36,002 bases of DNA from positions 1 to 36,002 of the forward strand of contig CACMXM010000008.1 of the NCBI GenBank assembly GCA_902617645.1, given 5' to 3'. Positions 8,592 to 17,171 of the stretch are shown here, in pieces; the first letter of the stretch is position 1; every line of letters starts with the position of its first letter. The DNA comes from an uncultured Pelagibacteraceae bacterium. Its GTDB lineage: Bacteria; Pseudomonadota; Alphaproteobacteria; Pelagibacterales; Pelagibacteraceae. The notes under the pieces are model-generated. The model made no database searches. It saw only the letters and a program-made list of their open reading frames with translations, and was not told the DNA's origin. The position numbers and the translations under genes were made by a program.

Positions 8592-9425
8592 TTATAATTT
8601 TCTAAATTTACTTGCATTGTACACTCCAAGTATTTCAAGGCTTATTGTGTGAAAACCAAGCTCCTCTAAAGATTTCTGAACTTTAGGATCCTCTATATGC
8701 CCCACTATATCGCATAAAAAAAGGTACTGCTCAAAACTACTCTGATCCGAAAAACTCTCCAACTTACTTAAAGATACATCGTTAGTAGCAAAACCACCAA
8801 GACACTTGTACAATGCTGCAGGCTTGTCTTTTACTTTAAAAATACAACTAGTAATAAAATTTTCTTCTTTTTTAAATTCAGGGTGTTCGATTTTTTTACC
8901 CATAAAAAGAAATCGAGTAATATTTTTTTTATCATCTTCTATGTTTTTTTTTAGTATTTTTAAATCATATATTTTAGCAGCTAAAGTTGATGCTATAGCA
9001 GCTTCATCATCAAGTGAGTTTTCACTAATATATTTTGCACTTCCAGCTGTATCAGCTGCTATTATTGGTTCCAATTTATAATCATTGATTAATTTTTGAC
9101 ATTGGGAGATTGCTTGAGAGTGAGATCTAACATATTTCAAATTATCTATTAAAACACCTTGTCTAGCCATCAAATTATGTGAGACCTTATGAAAATGTTC
9201 AGCATAAATTTGTAGTTTATATTTATTCATTAAATATTGAATATCTGCAACCCTGCCTGCAATTGAATTTTCTATAGGTATTATAGTTCTTAAGCTTTCA
9301 TCGTTTGAAGATTTTTTAAAACATTCCTCAAATGTTTTACAAGAAATCAATTCTGCATCTGGAAAAATTTCTTTAGCAGCAAGTTGAGAATATGCTCCTT
9401 CATTTCCTTGATACAAGATTTTCAT
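8592..9425 (-). CDS. pheA: Prephenate dehydratase
   Basis: PheA converts prephenate to phenylpyruvate in phenylalanine synthesis. It is a monofunctional 277-aa enzyme without a fused chorismate mutase. Features: YQGNEGAYSQLAA start, IPIENSIAGRV, the HSQA and DTAGSAKYIS region, the catalytic TRF motif (NITRFLFMG), then an ACT domain (about 190-270: KDKPAALYKCLGGFATNDVSLSKLES). The ACT motif reads ESF rather than the ESRP of many homologues. It abuts kdsB with no intergenic base, so the two are co-transcribed. Confidence 0.96.
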   Translation of the reverse strand: MKILYQGNEGAYSQLAAKEIFPDAELISCKTFEECFKKSSNDESLRTIIPIENSIAGRVADIQYLMNKYKLQIYAEHFHKVSHNLMARQGVLIDNLKYVRSHSQAISQCQKLINDYKLEPIIAADTAGSAKYISENSLDDEAAIASTLAAKIYDLKILKKNIEDDKKNITRFLFMGKKIEHPEFKKEENFITSCIFKVKDKPAALYKCLGGFATNDVSLSKLESFSDQSSFEQYLFLCDIVGHIEDPKVQKSLEELGFHTISLEILGVYNASKFRKL

Positions 9426-10163
9426 TTATTTTTTATATTCTAAAATTTTTTTTAATTCTATATAATCTTCTCTTGTGTCAATACCAACTACTTTTTTTTT
9501 AGCAAGAATTACATTAATAGGTATTTTATTATCTAAAGCTCTTAATTGTTCTAATTTGTTTTTTTTTTCATTAATTGTTCTTTTTAAATGAAAAAACTTT
9601 TGTAAAGCATTCGTACTATATTGGTATATTCCAATATGATGATAAAAATTTTTATATTTCTTTTTCGTACACCTGTAAAAATCTATTGCCGCTTGTGGAT
9701 TTCTAAAACTTATTTTTTTTTTTGTTGCAACTTTTACTATATTTTTATTTTTTAAAACTTTTTTGTTTGTTATTTTAGTTGCCAATGTTGCTATATCAAA
9801 TTTGTTTTTTTTTACTATTTTATTTAAATTCCTCACATCATTAACATCTATTAACGGCTCGTCTCCTTGAAGGTTAATAATATATTTTATTTTGCTATTT
9901 TTTACTTTTTTAAAGGCTTCCCAAATTCTATCAGTTCCAGATTTGTGCTTGTTTGATGTTAAAATTGCTTTACCTCCATTTTTTTTTACCTCCTTCGCAA
10001 TTATCTTATCCTCAGTCGCAACTATTACTGTTCCAACTTTGCAAGCATTTGCTTTTTTTAAAACGTGGGAAATTATTGATATTCCATTTAATCTTAATAA
10101 AGGTTTTCCTGGCAGTCTTCTTGCAGCCATTCTTGAGGGTATTATGATTAACGTTTTACTCAT
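9426..10163 (-). CDS. kdsB: CMP-KDO synthetase
   Basis: KdsB activates 3-deoxy-manno-octulosonate with CTP for LPS inner core assembly. It has 245 aa, the normal length. Visible motifs: IIPSRMAARRLPGKPL (nucleotide-binding N-terminus), VATEDK, SGTDRIWEA, and the INLQGDEPLID block. The protein is exceptionally lysine-rich. It lies between pheA and the divergent cytochrome c gene, a known alphaproteobacterial neighbourhood. With kdsD further on, it shows that KDO-type LPS is made. Confidence 0.95.
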   Translation of the reverse strand: MSKTLIIIPSRMAARRLPGKPLLRLNGISIISHVLKKANACKVGTVIVATEDKIIAKEVKKNGGKAILTSNKHKSGTDRIWEAFKKVKNSKIKYIINLQGDEPLIDVNDVRNLNKIVKKNKFDIATLATKITNKKVLKNKNIVKVATKKKISFRNPQAAIDFYRCTKKKYKNFYHHIGIYQYSTNALQKFFHLKRTINEKKNKLEQLRALDNKIPINVILAKKKVVGIDTREDYIELKKILEYKK

Positions 10164-10179
10164 AAACTATATATTTTAT

Positions 10180-10196
10180 GCGTCTAACAGACGCAA
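10180..10196. repeat. Inverted repeat between kdsB and cytochrome c gene
   Basis: TGCGTCT-AAC-AGACGCA is a perfect 7-bp inverted repeat with a 3-base loop, 17 bp upstream of kdsB. It is GC-rich for this spacer. It could be an operator or a hairpin in the kdsB leader; the sequence does not decide. Confidence 0.6.
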
Positions 10197-10229
10197 AATT
10201 ACTAATATAAAATTAGGCATTTTTTTAAA

Positions 10230-10258
10230 TTACATGTTATACGTTCAATCATTATAAT
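10230..10258 (+). promoter_or_regulatory. Promoter for cytochrome c gene, likely leaderless transcript
   Basis: TTACAT (10230-10235) and TATAAT (10253-10258) are 17 bp apart. Initiation 6-7 bases after the -10 would fall on or next to the ATG at 10265, so the mRNA would have almost no leader. No Shine-Dalgarno is present. Confidence 0.55.
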
Positions 10259-10264
10259 TACAAA

Positions 10265-10798
10265 ATGGATTCATTTGAAATTAATAAAATAATTGCTGCA
10301 ATCTTAGTTACAGTAGTTGTAGTGCTCGGTATAGGCAAAATATCAGATTATTTATTTAATATAGATAAGCTATCAGTGGCCGCCTACAAGGTTGAAGCTA
10401 CTGACCAAGAAGGAATGGCAAATTTGGCTAGCACTGAGAGTAGTGTAGATATTTCTGCACTTTTGGCTCTCGGCAGCGTTGACCATGGTCAAAAAGTTTT
10501 TAAAAAATGTAAAGCTTGTCATAGTATAAAACAAGGTGGTGGAAATAATATTGGTCCAAAACTATGGAATGTTATGTTTAGACCGGTTGGGGCAATATCT
10601 GATTACAAATATTCAAAAGCGCTTACAGATTACAAAAAAGAATGGAGCTGGGAAGAGATGAACGGTTTTTTAATTAAGCCATCGAAATGGATAAAGGGAA
10701 ACAAAATGGGTTTTGCTGGACTTAAAGATGAAAAAGACAGAGCATCTGTAATGCTGTACTTAAATCAAAATAGTGATCAGCCAAAAGATTTACCTTAA
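10265..10798 (+). CDS. Membrane-anchored cytochrome c (CycM/c552 type)
   Basis: A mono-haem class I cytochrome c that probably carries electrons from the bc1 complex to the terminal oxidase. An uncleaved N-terminal anchor (about 8-28, IIAAILVTVVVVLGIG) is followed by a spacer and the haem site CKACH at residues 82-86. Downstream GPKLWNV and GNKMGFAG supply the conserved Pro and the likely axial Met148. It is 177 aa, close to rhizobial CycM. It is divergent from kdsB and its 3' end overlaps argF by 9 bp. I leave the symbol blank because CycM and similar c552 proteins are not separable by eye. Confidence 0.9.
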   Translation: MDSFEINKIIAAILVTVVVVLGIGKISDYLFNIDKLSVAAYKVEATDQEGMANLASTESSVDISALLALGSVDHGQKVFKKCKACHSIKQGGGNNIGPKLWNVMFRPVGAISDYKYSKALTDYKKEWSWEEMNGFLIKPSKWIKGNKMGFAGLKDEKDRASVMLYLNQNSDQPKDLP

Positions 10799-11716
10799 TT
10801 TATCAAAACAATAAAGTAAGATACTTTTCTGTACATGAACTCTATTTAAAGCTTGTGTCCATACATGAGATCTTTTTCCTTGAAAGACTTTTTCTGAAAC
10901 CTCATTACCTCTAGGGAGACAATGTAAAAATATGGATTTAGGTGCTAATTTTAATAAATTTGTATCTATATAAAACTTTTTAAAATCTTTAGTTTTCTTT
11001 TTAATATTCACTTTATCATTTAATGAAATAACTTTATCAGAAAAAACAACGTCTGCATTTCTAACTGCCTTTTTAGGATCATTAAATATATTCAAAATTT
11101 TCTTATTTTTCTTAACCCAATTTATTACAGATTTTTTTGGTTTGTAATTTTTAGGGCATGCAATATTTAATTTAAAAGAAAATTTAATTGAGGCGACGAT
11201 AAGACTGTTGAGTACATTATTCGAGTCACCTATCCAACAAATATTTAATTTAGAAATTGGTTTTTTTTTAATTTCTTCAATCGTAAAAATATCTGAAAGA
11301 ACCTGAGTTGGGTGAGATGATGGGCTTAAGCCATTGATTAGAGGTATTTTTATGTGTTTTACAAACTCACTAATTTTTTTATCACTGTCAGTTCTCAACA
11401 TAAATCCATCTCCGTATGTAGAGAGAATTTTTGCGGTGTCGGCTAAACTTTCACCACCTCTACCTATATGCAGTTCATTAGATCTTAGGGTTATTGTTCC
11501 ACCTCCTAGTTGTCTTATAGCTAAATAAAAACTAAGTCTTGTTCTTAAACTTGGTTTCTCAAACATTTGAATTAGTATTTTTCCTCTTAGTGGAGCGCCC
11601 TTATCTAAATCAAGTGTATTAAGTTTTTTTCTTTTAGATTTTCTTTTTTTTGCGTCTTTCAATATTTTTTTAAGATCTTTTGCTTCAATGTCTTTAAGAT
11701 TAATAAAATGTTTCAT
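10790..11716 (-). CDS. argF: Ornithine carbamoyltransferase
   Basis: ArgF makes citrulline from ornithine and carbamoyl phosphate in arginine synthesis. It is 308 aa. The carbamoyl-phosphate site reads EKPSLRTR (SxRTR kept, with Leu in place of the usual Thr). HPTQVLSDI and the C-terminal HCLPRGNEVS are present. The gene lies 2 bp after argD, and together they form an arginine pair downstream of an ABC-2 permease gene. The related N-acetylornithine transcarbamoylase is less likely given the motifs and length. Confidence 0.93.
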   Translation of the reverse strand: MKHFINLKDIEAKDLKKILKDAKKRKSKRKKLNTLDLDKGAPLRGKILIQMFEKPSLRTRLSFYLAIRQLGGGTITLRSNELHIGRGGESLADTAKILSTYGDGFMLRTDSDKKISEFVKHIKIPLINGLSPSSHPTQVLSDIFTIEEIKKKPISKLNICWIGDSNNVLNSLIVASIKFSFKLNIACPKNYKPKKSVINWVKKNKKILNIFNDPKKAVRNADVVFSDKVISLNDKVNIKKKTKDFKKFYIDTNLLKLAPKSIFLHCLPRGNEVSEKVFQGKRSHVWTQALNRVHVQKSILLYCFDKLR

Positions 11717-11718
11717 CT

Positions 11719-12885
11719 TTATTTGTATTCTTTGCAGACTTTTCTGATTATCTTAATGCTTATATCAATTTCAGCTTTTTTTACATTCAAAGGTGGTAAA
11801 ATTCTTATAACATTATCTGCTGCTTTTATTGTTAACAACTTATTCTTCTCAAGTTTTTTGATAAACTTTGCTTGATCATTAAACAGCTGAATACCGATTA
11901 ACAATCCAAGACCTCTTATTTCTTTAATGATATCTGGATGATCATTTTTGATTTTATTTAATTCATTTAAAAAATATTTAGAAATTTTTTGAATATTTTT
12001 AAGAAACTTTTTTTTCATAATTTTGTCTAAAACTGCATTTCCTATTCTCATAGCTAGTGGATTTCCTCCAAATGTTGAGCCATGAGTTCCAGGAGTCATG
12101 CCAGTTGCAACTTTTTTGTTCATTAGCACTGCACCCAAGGGGAAACCACCTCCTATCCCTTTCGCAATAGGCACAATATCGGGTTTAATCCCTGAATACT
12201 CAAATGCAAAAAATTTTCCTGATCTACCTATTCCACATTGTACCTCATCACAAATAAGTAATATTTTTTTTTGATCGCATAATTTTCTTAAACCTTTTAA
12301 GCACCACTTTGGTATGACTTTAATCCCACCTTCACCTAATATTGGTTCTACCATAATAGCTGCTGTTTTTTTTGTTATAGATTTTCTCAAAGATCGATGA
12401 TTACCAAATATAAAATGATCAAAACCAGGGATTTTTGGACCAAACCCCTCTGTCATTTTTTTTGATCCACTTGCATGAATAGCTGCTAGTGTTCTACCAT
12501 GAAATGAATTTTTAACACAAAGAATTCTATTTTTGTGAGGCTTTTTTTTCGTATAAAAAAATTTCCTAGCCACTTTAATTGCAAGTTCTGTTGCCTCTGC
12601 ACCAGAATTCTGGAAAATAACGTAATCAGCAAATGTATTTTTTGTTAATCTCTTAGCTAATCTTTCTCCCTCTGGGATTTCGAAAGCATTTGATACATGC
12701 CAAACTTTTTTTGATTGACCATGTAAAGCTTTATTTAAATAATTATTTGAGTGCCCTAAAGAATTTACCGCTATTCCTTGTATAAAATCTAAATACTTTA
12801 TTCCCTTGGTGGAATATAGAAAGCTCCCTTTCCCCTTTCTAAAAGAGATTTTTCTTCTTCTGTAGTTATTTGCTAGAGATGACAT
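11719..12885 (-). CDS. argD: Acetylornithine aminotransferase
   Basis: A PLP class III aminotransferase for arginine (and possibly lysine) synthesis. I chose the ATG at 12885 (MSSLANNYRRRK), giving 388 aa; longer in-frame starts would run into the permease gene. Features: GIAVNSLGHS, NSGAEATELAIKVARK, the Asp of LLICDEVQCGIGRSG that contacts the PLP nitrogen, and the Schiff-base Lys in PIAKGIGGGFPLGAV, then HGSTFGGNPLA. The start is 1 bp after the permease stop, so the three genes are probably one transcript. Confidence 0.95.
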   Translation of the reverse strand: MSSLANNYRRRKISFRKGKGSFLYSTKGIKYLDFIQGIAVNSLGHSNNYLNKALHGQSKKVWHVSNAFEIPEGERLAKRLTKNTFADYVIFQNSGAEATELAIKVARKFFYTKKKPHKNRILCVKNSFHGRTLAAIHASGSKKMTEGFGPKIPGFDHFIFGNHRSLRKSITKKTAAIMVEPILGEGGIKVIPKWCLKGLRKLCDQKKILLICDEVQCGIGRSGKFFAFEYSGIKPDIVPIAKGIGGGFPLGAVLMNKKVATGMTPGTHGSTFGGNPLAMRIGNAVLDKIMKKKFLKNIQKISKYFLNELNKIKNDHPDIIKEIRGLGLLIGIQLFNDQAKFIKKLEKNKLLTIKAADNVIRILPPLNVKKAEIDISIKIIRKVCKEYK

Positions 12886-12886
12886 A

Positions 12887-13699
12887 CTATGTTTTAATTT
12901 TATAACCATTATTATAAAGAATAAATGAAACAAACCATGCTACAATAGACAGTGCTGGTAAATAAATAATACCAAAAAACATATTGCCGTCTGATGTGCC
13001 AAGAAAGCCATATCTAAAAATATTTATTATGTGAAAAAAAGGGTTAAAATAACTTATTGTTTGAAAGATAGAGGGTAATTTGTCTATTGTATAAAAGACT
13101 CCAGACAAAAAGGCTAATGGAGTAATTAAAAAATTAGTAATCGTTGCAGTATGGTCAAATTTAGTAGCCCATAGGCCAGTAATAAAGCCTAAACTTCCAA
13201 TAAAAAAAGATCCAAAAAAAGCTGAATAAAAAATATAAGCTAAATTGTATATTTTTAAATCAACGATTAAAAAGAATACTAAAGTCGATACTATTCCTAT
13301 TATTATGCTTCTTGTTACTGCAGCTAAGATTATGGAAATAGTTACTTCAATTGCAGAGAGAGGTGCATATAAAATATCAACTATATTTCCCTGCATTTTG
13401 GATATCATTAAAGAACTGGCAGAATGTGAAAAGCTTTGTAGCATCATTGATTGAATAATTAAACCTGGAGCTAGAAAAACGATGAAAGAGTGACCCAAAA
13501 CATCTCCTCGTTCATTTCCAAGTGCAAGACTAAGCACAGATAAAAATAACAGACTAGACACCAAAGGTGATAAAAGCGTTTGTGCCCAAACTACAAAAAA
13601 TCTACTGCATTCGCGTGTATATAATGAAAAAAAACCGACAATGTTAATAAATCCAAATTTATTAACTCGTAAATTATATTTTTTTTGTAATTCAACCAT
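12887..13699 (-). CDS. ABC-2 type transporter permease
   Basis: A 270-aa integral membrane protein with about six hydrophobic segments and ABC-2 family features: the hydrophilic N-terminus, LSPLVSSLLFLSVLSLALG, APGLIIQSMM, and the late FNPFFHIINIFRYGFLG stretch typical of this family. It resembles YadH-like export permeases that act with a separate ATPase. No ATPase gene lies beside it, so the partner must be elsewhere. Substrate cannot be read from sequence. It is first in an apparent unit with argD-argF and divergent from gcrA. Confidence 0.88.
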   Translation of the reverse strand: MVELQKKYNLRVNKFGFINIVGFFSLYTRECSRFFVVWAQTLLSPLVSSLLFLSVLSLALGNERGDVLGHSFIVFLAPGLIIQSMMLQSFSHSASSLMISKMQGNIVDILYAPLSAIEVTISIILAAVTRSIIIGIVSTLVFFLIVDLKIYNLAYIFYSAFFGSFFIGSLGFITGLWATKFDHTATITNFLITPLAFLSGVFYTIDKLPSIFQTISYFNPFFHIINIFRYGFLGTSDGNMFFGIIYLPALSIVAWFVSFILYNNGYKIKT

Positions 13700-13736
13700 A
13701 GATAAATATTTCTATATCTTTTTTATTTATTTGTTG

Positions 13737-13763
13737 AAAAAACAAAATTAAATCTTGTTTTTT
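13737..13763. repeat. Inverted repeat in the permease/gcrA spacer
   Basis: AAAAAACAA (13737-13745) and TTGTTTTTT (13755-13763) are perfect 9-bp inverted copies with a 9-base loop, in the 117-bp divergent spacer. It may be an operator or only A/T-run structure. Confidence 0.5.
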
Positions 13764-13804
13764 GTTTTATATATGTGTTTATATAGTAATAATTTAATAA
13801 TTAA

Positions 13805-13820
13805 ACACAACATATTGTGT
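13805..13820. promoter_or_regulatory. Candidate operator overlapping the gcrA start
   Basis: ACACAA-CATA-TTGTGT is a perfect 6-bp inverted repeat with a 4-bp centre that ends 2 bases before the gcrA ATG at 13823 and covers an alternative GTG at 13817. Its place suits autoregulation or translational masking. No GANTC (CcrM) site was seen in the spacer. Confidence 0.45.
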
Positions 13821-13822
13821 CT

Positions 13823-14329
13823 ATGTGGACTGAAGAAAAAGTAAAGATATTAAAAGATTTATGGGGAAAAGGAAAAACTGCAAGTCAAATTGCTGAGATA
13901 ATTGGGGGAATTAGTAGAAATGCTGTGATAGGAAAGGCTCACAGGCTAAACCTATCTGCAAAATTAAAAAGTAGAAATTACAAAGAAAATAAACCTCCAA
14001 AAGACAATAATGATAGCAATTTAGAAAACAAAAATTTTGGTAAAAAAAGATTAACTAGATCCAGATTCAAATCATTATTAATTGAGAAAGATTTTGAGCC
14101 AGAAAACCCAAAACAGCTTGAGGAATTAGATGAAAATTCATGTAAATGGCCAATTGGTCATCCGAACGAAAGTACATTTTATTTTTGTGGTAGGAAATCT
14201 TTAAAAGATTTTTCATATTGCAAATTACACTTATTGTATGCTTTTCAACCCAAGGGCAAAAAAGAGGACTTGGTAGATAAAGAAGATGAAGTTCCTAAAT
14301 TTATAGAGAAAAAAATAAAATCCGCTTAA
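13823..14329 (+). CDS. gcrA: GcrA cell-cycle regulator
   Basis: GcrA is an alphaproteobacterial sigma70-associated regulator that recognises CcrM-methylated promoters in Caulobacter. The N-terminal helix-turn-helix reads MWTEEKVKILKDLWGKGKT, then SRNAVIGKAHRLNLS, nearly the family consensus. A basic linker follows, then the C-terminal sigma-binding-like region with CKWPIGHP and FYFCGRKSL ... SYCKLHL. I favour ATG at 13823 (168 aa); GTG at 13817 would add Met-Ser. Its 3' end overlaps the next gene by 4 bp. Whether CcrM exists in this genome is not visible here. Confidence 0.93.
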   Translation: MWTEEKVKILKDLWGKGKTASQIAEIIGGISRNAVIGKAHRLNLSAKLKSRNYKENKPPKDNNDSNLENKNFGKKRLTRSRFKSLLIEKDFEPENPKQLEELDENSCKWPIGHPNESTFYFCGRKSLKDFSYCKLHLLYAFQPKGKKEDLVDKEDEVPKFIEKKIKSA

Positions 14330-14556
14330 TTATTTAGAATTTTTTTTTTTGCTTTTTTAAATTCTTCTTTTGTAATAGCACCAGTTTTATAAAGATTATT
14401 TAGATTTAAAAGTTCACTAGTAATATTTTTTTTTTTAAATTTTTTAACAGGTTTGTTTTTCTGTTTTGCTTTAATGCCATAACTAACAGCCTTTAAACCT
14501 AAATAGGCTACGAATATTAATATTAAAAAAATTAAAATATAAATTAAATTTATCAT
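14326..14556 (-). CDS. Small membrane protein with SHOCT domain
   Basis: A 76-aa protein with one N-terminal membrane segment (about 3-23, IYILIFLILIFVAYLGL), a basic linker, and a C-terminal SHOCT-like domain (about 48-75: LNNLYKTGAITKEEFKKAKK). SHOCT domains are short helical hairpins of unknown role often found at the ends of small membrane proteins. It lies just downstream of the NDUFA9-like gene on the same strand and converges on gcrA. Confidence 0.8.
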   Translation of the reverse strand: MINLIYILIFLILIFVAYLGLKAVSYGIKAKQKNKPVKKFKKKNITSELLNLNNLYKTGAITKEEFKKAKKKILNN

Positions 14557-14573
14557 AATGCTTTTATTTTATT

Positions 14574-15527
14574 TTATTTTTTCAAAAAACTTGAAAACTG
14601 CCCTCCTTCAGCCCAATTAAATGCATATCTCATAATGCTTTCTTCAAATTTCAGTTTACTTGAACATCCAATATCAAAATTAGTAGTGCTATTTTCAGAT
14701 GTTATATTGTCATATTTTAATAAATTTATTTGATCTTGTGTGATTGGTGGCTCTGGCAAAATTTGCATTAAAAAAGCTGTCAATCTTGCCAAAGGTAATG
14801 GCATAGGTATAAGTATACGGTTTTTTCTTATACATTTCATTAATATTTGTAAAATTTCTTTAAAACTTAGCGTCTCAGGTCCAATCGCCTCAATGTCTAC
14901 TGCATAAATTTCTTTAGAAATTACATGAAAAATTATCTCAGCAATATCTGATACGTGGATAGGCATAAATTTAGTTTTTCCAGAATAATATAATGGAAAG
15001 ATTGGTAGCACACTTAGTAAGCTCATGAACTTTGTAGTAAAATTATCATCCACACTATACACTAGAGATGGTTTAATTATTGTTGCATCAGGTAAAATAT
15101 CTCTTACAAATTTTTCACCAGACACTTTGCTCATTGCATATTTTGAATCTATTGCCTTTTCTAAACCAAGTGCAGACACATGTACAAATTTTACTTTTTC
15201 AGAAGAACAAATTTCAGCTATTTTTTTTGGAAAATTTGAATGTAGATTTTTAAAAGTGCTAGATCTGCCCTTTTCATGTAAAATTCCAACTAAATTCAAA
15301 CATATATCTGCTTTGCAGATTAGTTCCCTCAATTTTTTTTCATCAAACAAATTAGCTTCAACAATGTCTAAGTACCCTATTGGTGCTTGAGTTTTAAGTA
15401 CATATCCTTTTCTGTGAAGGTTTCTTGTTACAGCAGTAATTTTATAATTATTTTTCGCAAATCTTCGTATACAATAACGACCAATCTGACCACTTGCACC
15501 AAATATAAGTATTTTTTTTGTTATCAT
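14574..15527 (-). CDS. NDUFA9-like NAD(P)-binding Rossmann protein
   Basis: An atypical short-chain reductase/epimerase-like protein close to the alphaproteobacterial relatives of complex I accessory subunit NDUFA9. The Rossmann motif GASGQIGRY is at about 10-18, then LNLVGILHEKGR (about 79-90), HVSALG, and the shortened YAMSKVSGE in place of a full YxxxK active site. The C-terminus has PMPLPLARLTAFLMQILPEPPIT, a hallmark of this subfamily. I chose ATG at 15527 over nearby GTG and TTG codons, giving 317 aa. Its role may be structural at complex I or a quinone/lipid reductase; enzymatic activity is not established. Confidence 0.85.
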   Translation of the reverse strand: MITKKILIFGASGQIGRYCIRRFAKNNYKITAVTRNLHRKGYVLKTQAPIGYLDIVEANLFDEKKLRELICKADICLNLVGILHEKGRSSTFKNLHSNFPKKIAEICSSEKVKFVHVSALGLEKAIDSKYAMSKVSGEKFVRDILPDATIIKPSLVYSVDDNFTTKFMSLLSVLPIFPLYYSGKTKFMPIHVSDIAEIIFHVISKEIYAVDIEAIGPETLSFKEILQILMKCIRKNRILIPMPLPLARLTAFLMQILPEPPITQDQINLLKYDNITSENSTTNFDIGCSSKLKFEESIMRYAFNWAEGGQFSSFLKK

Positions 15528-15576
15528 CACCAAAAAATAGACAATATTGTTTTGTCTTTATATATATAAAATAAAA

Positions 15577-16191
15577 ATGAATAACATTAAAGTTTTTGAA
15601 AATGATTTACCAGATATTGATTTATCTGAAGAAAAAACAATAAGTTTAGACTGTGAGGCACTTGGTCTTGTATTGGGGAGGGATCCACTCACACTTATTC
15701 AATTAGGTTTAGAATCAAAAAAATTTTTCATAATTAAATTAAATAGAAAAGATTACAAAGCACCAAATTTGATAAAACTTCTATCAAACTCCAAGCTAGA
15801 ATTCATTATGCATTACGCAAGACAGGATCTATTGTGGTTAAAATACCATTTAAATGTAAGTCCAAAAAATATTTTTTGTACCAAAGTTGCTTCCAAAATA
15901 GCAAGAACAGCTAGTTCGTCACATGGATACAGAGATTTAGTTAAAGAAATATGTGGCAAAGAAATTTCAAAAAAAGAACAACAAAGCGATTGGGGTAACC
16001 CAAATTTATCTGATAAACAAATTAATTATGCTGCTCAAGATACAGAATACCTATTCGAAATAAGAAAAAAACTTTTAGAAATGCTAATTAGAGAAAATAG
16101 AAAAGACTTATTTGAAAAAAGTATGAAAGTAATTCCAATTTTAGTAGATATGGAGGTATCTGGATTTAAATTAAATATTTTTGAACACTAA
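15577..16191 (+). CDS. rnd: Ribonuclease D, short form
   Basis: A DEDDy 3'-5' exoribonuclease of tRNA maturation. At 204 aa it is only the catalytic domain and lacks the HRDC domain of E. coli RNase D, as is usual in alphaproteobacteria. Motifs: exo I LDCEALGL (Asp/Glu), exo II MHYARQDLLWL, exo III YAAQDTEYL with the Tyr four before the Asp. It also has the characteristic SSSHGYRDLVKE and QQSDWG. I chose ATG at 15577 over an upstream in-frame ATG at 15547. It starts the LPS-export gene run, as in other alphaproteobacteria. Confidence 0.93.
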   Translation: MNNIKVFENDLPDIDLSEEKTISLDCEALGLVLGRDPLTLIQLGLESKKFFIIKLNRKDYKAPNLIKLLSNSKLEFIMHYARQDLLWLKYHLNVSPKNIFCTKVASKIARTASSSHGYRDLVKEICGKEISKKEQQSDWGNPNLSDKQINYAAQDTEYLFEIRKKLLEMLIRENRKDLFEKSMKVIPILVDMEVSGFKLNIFEH

Positions 16192-16199
16192 TAAAAATT

Positions 16200-17171
16200 A
16201 TGAAAATTAATAAATATAAGAAAATTGCATATGAGGTTATTGACTTGGAAATCCAAGCCTTAAAGAAACTTAAAAAATCTATAAATAATTCTTTTGATCT
16301 GGCTGTAAATGCAATTGTGAAATGTCAATCGAAAATTATTCTCTGTGGTGTTGGAAAAAGTTATTTAATTGCATCAAAAATTGCAGCAACGTTATCTTCT
16401 GTCGGCTGTCCATCATTCTCTCTTTCAGCAAACGACTGCTCTCATGGAAACTTAGGTAGCATATCGAAAAGTGATTTACTAATTTTAATTAGTAATTCAG
16501 GAGAAACACAAGAACTAAAGCCAGTTATTAAATACGCCAATAGAAATAAAATCACATTAATAGGAATTGTTTCAAAAAAAGATTCTTTACTTCACAGAGC
16601 TGCTGATATTAAGCTAACAATTCCTGAGGTAAAGGAGGCTGGATTAGGCATTGTTCCAACAAGCAGCACGAGTGAGCAGCTTGCTATTGGTGACTGCTTG
16701 GCTGTGGCTGCTTTAAATAAGAAAAGATTTAGCAAACAAAATTTTAAAGAATTTCATCCTAGTGGGAGTTTGGGAGCTCAATTAAAAACTGTAGAAGATT
16801 TAATGATATCTGGAGCAAGAATTCCATTTGTTAATGAAGACACAAATATGAGTAAAGCTTTAAATTTAATAACAAAAAAAAAACTGGGCATATTAATAGC
16901 TATTAATAAAAAAAAGTTGACAACTGGAATAATTACAGATGGACAAATAAGAAGGAGCTCACAAAAAAACAAATCTTTAATTGAATTAACAGTAAAAAAG
17001 GTAATGACCAAAAACCCTTTGAGTGTGGACAAAGATATGCTTGCTGTAAAAAGTTTAGCAATAATGTCTGAAAATAAAATTACTAGCCTATGTGTACATA
17101 AGAAAAAAAACCCTAAGAGAACTATTGGCGTTCTTCATATACATAATATCCTAGATGGAAATATATCCTGA
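16200..17171 (+). CDS. kdsD: Arabinose-5-phosphate isomerase
   Basis: KdsD isomerises ribulose 5-phosphate to arabinose 5-phosphate, the first step toward KDO. It is 323 aa, with an SIS domain (about 30-170: CGVGKSYLIASKIAATLSSVG, LLILISNSGETQELKPV, TSSTSEQLAIGDCLAVA) and two CBS motifs (about 205-320). The block FKEFHPSGSLGAQL joins them. Its stop overlaps the lptC start by one base (TGATG). Activity completes the KDO branch together with kdsB. Confidence 0.95.
   Translation: MKINKYKKIAYEVIDLEIQALKKLKKSINNSFDLAVNAIVKCQSKIILCGVGKSYLIASKIAATLSSVGCPSFSLSANDCSHGNLGSISKSDLLILISNSGETQELKPVIKYANRNKITLIGIVSKKDSLLHRAADIKLTIPEVKEAGLGIVPTSSTSEQLAIGDCLAVAALNKKRFSKQNFKEFHPSGSLGAQLKTVEDLMISGARIPFVNEDTNMSKALNLITKKKLGILIAINKKKLTTGIITDGQIRRSSQKNKSLIELTVKKVMTKNPLSVDKDMLAVKSLAIMSENKITSLCVHKKKNPKRTIGVLHIHNILDGNIS

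Noticed and set aside
9892-10257. 121-codon plus-strand frame across the kdsB start
   Set aside because: Antisense of kdsB; its Leu/Phe-rich product reflects the Lys-rich opposite strand.
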